Shown here: piece after piece, positions 57,960 to 64,000 of the stretch
Numbering within the stretch: position 1 is the first letter of the stretch
Layout: each line of letters begins with the position of its first letter
Assembly (NCBI GenBank): GCA_003550325.1
Contig: QKWP01000583.1
Span: 156,079 to 220,078 of the forward strand
Reading direction: 5' to 3'
DNA from: Gigaspora rosea
Taxonomy: Eukaryota > Glomeromycota > Glomeromycetes > Diversisporales > Gigasporaceae
Length of the DNA stretch: 64,000 nt
The notes under the pieces: generated by a model
What the model saw: only the letters and a program-made list of their open reading frames with translations
Database searches by the model: none
What the model was told of the DNA's origin: nothing
Translations under genes and position numbers: made by a program

Positions 57960-59102
57960 AGGACCCCGAAGAATACATATATAACTCAGATCCAGACTCA
58001 AAATTTTAATATAACTTTATACACTTAATTTTATTAAAAGCTTTATACAAAATTATCATATAAGTTCAAATTTACTATAAATTATACAATTTCAGATCTG
58101 AGTACCAGTATGATCATGTTAACCACCAAAGCCAAAAACATAATTACACAAAAAAAAGCAACGAAGAGAAAATCAGAAACCTATCTAGAAAAAGAAGGGC
58201 GGTAGTTAACCGTGTTCAAATTCAACAACAAAATTTTTAGTTCCGAAAATAAGCTACCCATACGATCGATAAACGTTGCTACATAGTAAAGTCTAAATTT
58301 TACTAAGCAAATTGATTAAAGTCGCATAAGTAACATTGTTTAGCAGATAAAAATACGCGTACGCTGAAAATTTCAGACAAATCGGAGAAGTTTTTATTAT
58401 TTGACTTTTAATTTTTACGTTCAACGGATTTTTTTTTATAAAAAAAAAACTGTTGAACGTAAAAATTAAAAGTCAAATAATAAAAAGCTCTCCAATTTGT
58501 ATGAAATTTTTAGTATACGCGTATTTTTATCTGCTAAACAATGTTACTTATGCGACTTTAATCGATTTGCTTAGTAAAATTTAGACTTTACTATGTAGCG
58601 ACTATAATCGATTAACCAAAAATCGCTTTATAAGTTACTCCCGATTTTTTTTTGCATATTTATTTATTGTTTATAACATATTTATTTATCGTCTACAGCA
58701 TATTTATTTATTGTCTACAGCATATTTATTTATTTATTTTACTTATTAAAGTTTTGTATTCAAAAATAAGCTACCTCTTTATTGTGCTTTAAATTACTTA
58801 AAATAGTAAATAAGCTACCCACGGTTTTTTTTTATTAAAAATCGGCAAAAAAAGGTAGCTGCAACATACGGTATATATCGATTTATATCTACTTAAAAAT
58901 TTTTCCGATGTATATATAGTATCGTTATACAAAAAAAGACCGTACTTGTTATAAAGATCGTTTTTGTTATACAAATAAACATCTAACTTTTCAAAAAATA
59001 ACTAGTTGGTTATACAAATTTAAACATACGACATATGGAAATATTATAATATAAGTCTATACAAAGCCAGATCTCAGTATTACATATATTCTTCGGGGTC
59101 CT
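57960..59102. mobile_element. 1.1-kb hAT-type element, AGGACCCC ends, 8-bp TSD AATATTTG
   Basis: AGGACCCCGAAGAATACATA and TACATATATTCTTCGGGGTC are the inverted ends, the right one finishing with CCT. Flanks are AATATTTG at 57952-57959 and 59103-59110. Removing it restores the transposase frame (EFEQYL followed by SDPL), which proves the insertion. It is the same family as the 96-bp copy at 18028-18123. Inside lie the two-arm foldback 58240-58620 and a TCTACAGCATATTTATTTAT tandem repeat (about 58650-58740). No transposase of its own is recognised. Confidence 0.88.
58240..58620. mobile_element. Two-arm foldback, CTACATAGTAAAGTC family
   Basis: The left arm has GCTACATAGTAAAGTCTAAA and TTTTTACGTTCAACGG; the right arm is the complement. 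The centre is an A/T run at about 58440. It is the same arm as in 14564-15366. Confidence 0.8.
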
Positions 59103-59285
59103 AATATTTGAGTGATCCGCTTGTTCCCTGTTCTGGTTCCCTGTTCTGGTTCCGGGACGTTTGACGTTCTAGTGTGATGGAAGTAAAATGAACTGAAGTA
59201 TCCTTCAGTATCATCAATGCTGAGGGATGTTCTTGCAATCCCAATAACCTCTGTGGCCTCCGAATCAGTAAGTAAAATTTCAATT

Positions 59286-59378
59286 ACTGTATAAGCGCGA
59301 AATAACGCGCAGAGGTTAATTTCGAATTTTACTAAAATTCGAAATTAACTTCTGCGCGTTATTTCGCGCTTATACGGT
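59286..59378. mobile_element. 93-bp palindrome in the hAT 2 intron
   Basis: ACTGTATAAGCGCGAAATAA..AATTCGAAAT pairs almost perfectly with the right arm TTATTTCGCGCTTATACGGT. It lies 13 bp after the donor of the last transposase intron. Confidence 0.85.
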
Positions 59379-59455
59379 AAGTACCGGTATTGACTTATTA
59401 ATGTAAACTAACTTATTTTTGGTAATTAATGCTAAACTTTGGCTAATACTGAAGT

Positions 59456-60443
59456 TAAAGTTGCGAACTTTTCTCAAGTAGAGGGTAACTACCTCACGTC
59501 AAACGTCACAGCAAATGCGTTACATTGACGTAGACGTTGAAGGTGACGTTTGCCGTAATGCCATAGCAAGTGACGTATGCCGTATAAGTAACGTATGCCA
59601 TAACAGGTGACGTATGCCGTTGTTACGATCGGATGAGAGCTTTATAAGGTTTGAACCAATTTAGCTTCGATTGTGAACAAATAGTGTTTAAGATTAAATG
59701 GTTTAAAGCAATAAATTAACACACATAATTACGGGCTATAAGGTTTCTTTTTATTAATATAAATCAATACATAAAATGATTACAACAATACTAATACCAT
59801 TTACAATTGTTAACTCTCTTCCTTCCTTCATAAGCTGAAATTCGCCCTTTATATATTTGTGAGTTTAATCTGGAGTCTAAACTCCTACCGAGAGTCTTTT
59901 ACTTCTTTTGGGAGTCTTTTACTCCTTCCGGAAGCTATTAACTCCCACTAAGAGTTTTTAACTCCCACTAAGAGTCTTTAACTCCCTCAGGGAGTCAAGG
60001 GCTCCCTACGTCACGATGATAATTTCCATACTATGCCCAAAAAGAAAATAATGGAATAATACTATATACGTATGCCATAATGCCGTAGCAAGTAGTAAGC
60101 TATAGTGTCCAAAAAATTTAGCATTTTTATGTAAGTCGCTCCAACAATACGGATTCAGACCTCAGATCGAACCTGCGGAGCATTAATACTAGCTTAGTGC
60201 TGCCAACTAATCTTATAAGAGATGAGATGCAGCAGTAAATTAGTAAACATTATGTTATACATTACCTTCTACGGCATATGGCATACATTACCTACGGCAT
60301 GCGGTACCTGCTACGGCATTGCGGCAAACGTCAAACGTCATGTCACTACTATACGTCAATGTGATGCTGAAGGTAGTACGTCACCTATGTCATAGATGTA
60401 GTGCCGTGGGTAGTAACTACCTTGAGAAAAGTTCGCAACTTTA
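59456..60443. mobile_element. 1.0-kb hAT-type element, 8-bp TSD ACTGAAGT
   Basis: TAAAGTTGCGAACTTTTCTC and GAGAAAAGTTCGCAACTTTA are perfect inverted ends, flanked by ACTGAAGT at 59448-59455 and 60444-60451. Sub-terminal regions on both sides repeat GTGACGTATGCCGT and CTACGGCATATGGCAT words. The middle (about 59616-60060) starts TGTTACGATCGG and contains (GGGAGTC/AACTCCC)n, possibly a further insertion such as a solo LTR; I could not find its borders. The element lies inside the intron of the hAT 2 transposase. Confidence 0.85.
60130..60235 (-). other. tRNA-like segment (pol III B-box motif), uncertain
   Basis: On the minus strand TTAGTTGGCAGCACTAAGC is followed about 25 nt later by CAGGTTCGATCTGAG. 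This resembles the D-arm and T-arm regions of a tRNA, but the acceptor stem cannot be folded. It is probably a tRNA-derived relic and not a working tRNA gene. Confidence 0.3.
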
Positions 60444-60790
60444 ACTGAAGTTAATCATTTAATTATTAGAAAAATTTTTCTTTGGTTAGCTTCAGTATTG
60501 GCCAAGTTCTTGCATTAACCATGCATTGTTTGTTCAGATATTTAGTATCGCAGGCAGGATCATTGATGATGAACGATCGAACCTTTCTCTGGAAACTGCT
60601 AAAATGTTAGTGTGTGGCCAAGACTGGCTAAAAAATGAAAAGGAACAAGGCTGGAAAAATTGAGGGGTGTTGCTCAATCTGATTAATAATAATAGTTTTT
60701 CACGTAAAGATAATATAACTGATCGGTATAATTCTAAAAAAAAAAAAAGGATACAATTTCAATCTTTTTGTCGCCAAACTAGATTAGGAC

Positions 60791-61081
60791 TAGTGTTCCG
60801 CAGACCCGATCCGAGATTCAGATCCGATCCGGATCCGTACTCGTCGGATTCCAAAAATCAAGGATCCAGATTCGGTCTGTCAGATTTAGATCCATATAAA
60901 GACCTGAAAAGATCCGAAAAGATCTGATCCTTCATATGTAAAGAGTTCTTCGGATCCGGTCAGGATCTGGATCCGTATATTTAAGCAATGATTCGAATCT
61001 ATACTTGGACCTGATTTGAAATTTCAGATCGGATTCAGATCTTTAAAAATATCCGTCTGATCCGATCCATGTGGAACACTA
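60791..61081. mobile_element. hAT-type MITE, word GATCCG, 8-bp TSD ATTAGGAC
   Basis: TAGTGTTCCGCAGACC and CATGTGGAACACTA are flanked by ATTAGGAC at 60783-60790 and 61082-61089. The interior repeats GATCCG / CGGATC / AGATCCGGA more than twenty times. It shares its ends with 28927-29212, whose word is TCAAAT. It is inserted just after the hAT 2 transposase stop. Confidence 0.92.
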
Positions 61082-61942
61082 ATTAGGACAGTTAGTTACT
61101 TGAAGTTCGGTTGAATTTTTCTTGTGCTAAAATGCGGCTAATAATTCGGGCTCAAATTCAATAAGGATTTTTCGAAAAAAACTTTTACATATAATTTTGA
61201 AATGGCAGAAAGCCGAATAATTTGCTTTTTGAAATACATTCACAAATATTGTACTTCATTAAATAAAAATTTTCAACTGTGTGACATTTCAAATATATTA
61301 TTATCCATGCTATCGGTATTTAACACTATACTATCAGCTTTTAAAAAAGGTTTTAATACAATTTCTGATGGCATCTTCTGCCATCAGAGTCAAAAATCTA
61401 TATAAAATATGGGCTGGACCGGCTTGGGCCGAATTTAAAATAAAGCCCAGCCCGGTTTGCTTAGCAGGCTTTTTTGTCAGGCTTGAGCCCGATTTATAAT
61501 AAGACCCGGCCCGGTTTGTTTAACGGGCTTTTTTGTCGAACTTGGGTTTAAATCGGGCCTAAAAAATTTTTTCAGGCTCTGTTTCGGGTCTAAGAAAGCC
61601 CAACCTGACCTGGCCCGTTTTGCACCCTACTAGTGAGACACATCTAACAAAAAAAAGCTTATTCAATTCTGATTACTGGATCAGAAGTTATTTAAGTAAA
61701 TAGATTTTGTTATTTTTAGCAAATTAGGTCAAAATTGGCCAAATTTCAGTTATGACCTATATGAGAGATATCTGGGGTCCTGTCTGGTTTCTTATATATA
61801 ATTTTACCTTTTTTTACTCTCTCTCTTTTCTAAAAAATCATCTAATTTTTGTTACTTTTCTTACAAATTTTTAAAAAAATGAAAGAGGTAACAATTTACA
61901 GATTTCTCTATTTTAAATATCCTTAAGTTTTTTTTTATAATA

Positions 61943-62284
61943 TGGAGTGCTCCGTATTAAAAGGGCCCATTTTTACAATTTTTTGAAAAATGAGTTTTTA
62001 TCAAATTCATGTAAATTTTGACATGACTGATATTTTTCAATTATTAATGAAAGTCGATTTGCATAATAAAAAATCAAGATAATGTAAAAAGAAAAATTAC
62101 ATGAGGCTGCGTAGAGCCAACACGTCACGAGATTATCCGATAGTCACATGCCGTCTTTAACCAATCAAAATAGTGAAATTTAATTAATCCCGGATCAGTC
62201 CGAAAATCAAAACAAGTGGTTAAGCTCGATTATCTCAAAATGAGATAAATGTAAAAATGGGCCCTTTTAATACGGAGCACTCCA
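61943..62284. mobile_element. 342-bp MITE with long inverted ends, TA TSD
   Basis: TGGAGTGCTCCGTATTAAAA..GGGCCCATTTTTACA is mirrored exactly at the right by TGTAAAAATGGGCCC..TTTTAATACGGAGCACTCCA, with TA on both sides. The pairing spans about 35 bp. Each end is itself a small palindrome (GGAGTGCTCC / GGAGCACTCC). Confidence 0.85.
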
Positions 62285-63094
62285 TATATGAGATATAGAA
62301 AGTGAACTAGTAGTGTATAAATAAAAACAATAGTCATATGAAATTTAGCTAATCATCAGATATAGCATGAATATCAAATGTAATCTTTGCTAAAAAAAAT
62401 GATTCTTAAATAAAAATTCAAATTTGCTAGCTATTAGTCTAATTTAAACACTTTTTTATTTAAATCTGATTATTAAATAGCTAGCAAATTTAGATTTTGT
62501 TTATTGAATTATATAGGCTTAAAAGATCATTTTTTTAGTAAAGATTCCAAATAAGTACTAATAATAGAAAATTCTTTATTAGCAATATTAAACTATAGTT
62601 GCTAGTTTGAGATTTTTTCTTGCTAGTATTCATATAATTGAATAATCATTCTAATTGTTATATATATAGTGTTAACTAATCATTTTAATAGCAGTTTAAT
62701 AGGTTAAGCAGCTTTTTTATAGCATTATAGTATATTTTTATATTTCTTTAAAATTTATAACATAGTATATAATGTATATGTTATAATAAATTTATAGAAA
62801 AAAAGATAGACATCGGCAAATTTTATATATAGATATATATCGATTACTAACCGATAAGATATATATTGAACTCATCACCCCTGTCGATTACTATTGATAG
62901 TGATAGTAATCGATATATATCCGGTTAATCGATATTTATCGAATATGATATCAATTAATAATTATTATATTCACATAATTATGCTTTTTGCAAATTTTTA
63001 AATGTTTTACAAGTTTTCGCAAGTTTTCACAATTTTTTAATATAAAATTTTATTTTTTTTATTTATTATTATATTTTAAATATTACATATTTTT
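62285..63094. other. AT-rich; foldback at 62385-62545 and CGATAT words at 62815-62955
   Basis: Foldback: CTTTGCTAAAAAAAATGATT and AAATTTGCTAGCTATTA, with complements on the right. At 62815-62955 ATATATCGATTACTA and TAGTAATCGATATATAT alternate, resembling the word-built MITEs, but I find no ends or TSD. No gene was found. Confidence 0.45.
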
Positions 63095-63110
63095 ATTATG
63101 AATTATTATA

Positions 63111-63637
63111 GGTTCTCCAGGTCGATAGCATAGCAGTTATGCTCCGAGGATGCAAATCAAAAGGTTGCCGGTTCAATTCCTCCCAAAGGCGAAATTCAAG
63201 AGCCAGCCAGTTAGTTGTACGACATACCTAAATGGGCAGCCATTATTTCAAGACTTTGTGGCTGTGAAGCGAATTGAGTTAGAATCCCGATTTGGAAGTA
63301 ACCGAAGTCACAAGACGTAGTAGGAAGATCATTGCCTGCGAACTTGGGGGCGCCTAGCATTGGTTAGGATTTGGGGGTCGATGCTCCCTTGAACTATAAA
63401 AATCTGGCACTCAGGCGCCGGTGCAGAACATCGCCTGCAAGGACCTTCGAGGCACCCAGGGGTTGTCAGATCATAACTATGACCTCTCTGGAGGATCTCC
63501 CGATAAAGGTTACAGCTTGGTATGGCAAGTCGAGGTGGGGTTGGGGTTCATAGCGGGAACTCGATAGTTGGGGACTAGATACGAACCGTAAGCTGGAATA
63601 TTGAGTCTGGCGAGATGTTCGAAGAAGGAAAAAAAAA
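63111..63637 (+). mobile_element. tRNA-derived SINE, 527 bp, 16-bp TSD
   Basis: It is flanked by ATTATGAATTATTATA at 63095-63110 and 63638-63653. The head has A box GATAGCATAGCAGTTATG and B box CCGGTTCAATTCC. The body shares AGCCAGCC, AATGGGCAGC, AGAATCCCGATTTGGAAGTA and ACCGAAGTCACAAGACGTA with 22061-22505, and it ends in a short A tail. GC content is about 50 percent. Confidence 0.9.
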
Positions 63638-63729
63638 ATTATGAATTATTATAAAAAAATGTCAAAAAAAAATAAATCTGAAAAATACAAAACCAAAAAA
63701 AAATAAAAAAATGAAAACAAAAAAAATAA

Positions 63730-63835
63730 ACTATTATATTCCTTATATTTGCTCATATTCGCTTATATTCATTCATATTTGTTTATATTCGCTTATATTC
63801 ACTTATATTTGCTTATATTCGCTTATATTTGTTAC
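63730..63835. repeat. Minisatellite of TTATATTCGC units
   Basis: About eleven units of CTTATATTCG / CTTATATTTG / ATTCATATTT, with variable fifth to tenth bases. Confidence 0.85.
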
Positions 63836-64000
63836 TTCTTGCAAAGTGCCGGAAAGTGGTTGTTTTCTTGCAAAGTTTCGAAAGAAGTAAGGAATAAATA
63901 AAATAAAATAAAATTAAAAAAATAAGTAAAAAAAAACAAACAAAAAACAAACAGAAAAAATAACAAAAAAAACAAACCTGAAAAAAATAAACTTATATTT
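63836..64000. other. A-rich low-complexity end of window
   Basis: CTTGCAAAGTGCCGGAAAGT / CTTGCAAAGTTTCG near 63839-63880, then A-rich sequence to the window end. Confidence 0.35.

Larger units (their letters stand above)
56400..60663 (+). pseudogene. hAT 2 transposase pseudogene, split by insertions
   Basis: Blocks in order: EVPGNISYTTDLWTLVQTLG (about 56508-56567, catalytic-core start); ITMDNASSNVP (56730); LLHQRYCAHILNLVVTDGLK (about 56820-56880); LDVPTRWNSVYLMLSS (about 57013-57060); KYWADMGKMHCLASILDPHY (about 57551-57610); NNINEFEQYL, up to 57959. After the 1.1-kb insertion come SDPLVP (59111), NELKYPSVSSMLRDVLAIPI (59191-59250) and TSVASES (59251-59271). An intron of about 1.27 kb starts GTAAGTAAAA and ends TTGTTCAG, then IFSIAGRIIDDERSNLSLET runs to KEQGWKN and TGA at 60663. 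Several in-frame stops (TGA, TAA) and a palindrome in the coding part make it inactive. Confidence 0.82.
55521..61629 (+). mobile_element. hAT element 2, 6.1 kb, 8-bp TSD CTAGTGAG, with nested insertions
   Basis: TAGGGTGCAGAG at the left and TTTTGCACCCTA at the right are flanked by CTAGTGAG at 55513-55520 and 61630-61637. It carries a transposase pseudogene on the plus strand (56400-60663) and a BED-finger N-terminal piece on the minus strand (56252-55930). The right sub-terminal region (61410-61620) is a series of GCCCGG / AACGGGCTTTTTTGTC words. Insertions are a palindrome (57191-57291), a 1.1-kb hAT-type element (57960-59102), a palindrome (59286-59378), a 1.0-kb hAT-type element (59456-60443) and a MITE (60791-61081). 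Confidence 0.88.

Noticed and set aside
59616..60060. Solo LTR starting TGTTACGATCGG
   Set aside because: A plausible start and internal GGGAGTC repeats, but I could not find a CA end, a matching 5-bp duplication or a second copy in the window.

Overview
This window looks like a chromosome segment from a very AT-rich filamentous fungus, most likely an arbuscular mycorrhizal fungus of the Rhizophagus type (Glomeromycotina). The evidence is indirect: extreme A+T content, short GT-AG introns (67-242 bp) in one clearly functional fungal gene, long simple-sequence stretches, and a dense graveyard of many DNA-transposon families plus tRNA-derived retroelements. There is no species marker in the window, so the placement is an inference. 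All repeat boundaries below were found by eye from matching ends and target-site duplications (TSDs).

There is one convincing intact gene: an Argonaute on the + strand at 47409-51267, with 14 exons, 841 residues and a complete Asp-Glu-Asp-His slicer tetrad. A second probable gene is a 64-residue two-exon basic protein on the - strand (44762-44260). A few isolated exon-like pieces (4309-4430, 37048-37251) may belong to genes I cannot complete.

Layout. 1-12 kb: a deleted Tc1/mariner copy carrying two nested MITEs (0.5-1.9 kb), several foldback elements, and an inverted pair of ~190-bp repeats at 5.2 and 9.2 kb. 11.3-31.9 kb: an almost continuous pile of elements. It includes a 3.1-kb Mutator-like element with 9-bp TSD (14125-17206) that holds a Harbinger-type MITE, foldbacks and a hAT-type MITE; a probable 2.4-kb hAT-type element (18377-20821); two tRNA-headed retroelements with poly(A) and long TSDs (22061-22505 and a GC-rich 1.07-kb one at 22555-23620); and a decayed autonomous hAT (24555-28662). 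32-47 kb: a quieter stretch of low-copy sequence rich in microsatellites and minisatellites, with the small gene and one MITE. 47.4-51.3 kb: Argonaute. 51.3-55.5 kb: AT-rich, mostly old inverted-repeat elements. 55521-61629: a second hAT with a perfect 8-bp TSD, in which other elements have landed both in the transposase exons and in its last intron. 61.9-64 kb: more MITEs and a third tRNA-headed SINE with a 16-bp TSD.

The most interesting pattern is a set of at least eight short hAT-type elements (190-290 bp, 8-bp TSDs). In each one the interior is built almost entirely from one short reiterated word, and the word differs from element to element (GGACA, ACGAAAT, TTTGGGAT, GTCCCA, TCAAAT, ATCCAGAT, GTGCGC, GATCCG). 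Two of them have the same ends (TAGTGTTCCGCA-like) but unrelated words. I propose that these words are transposase binding sites that have diversified in step with the BED zinc fingers of the matching hAT transposases. An Argonaute beside this material is at least suggestive of RNA-based control, but the sequence does not show that.
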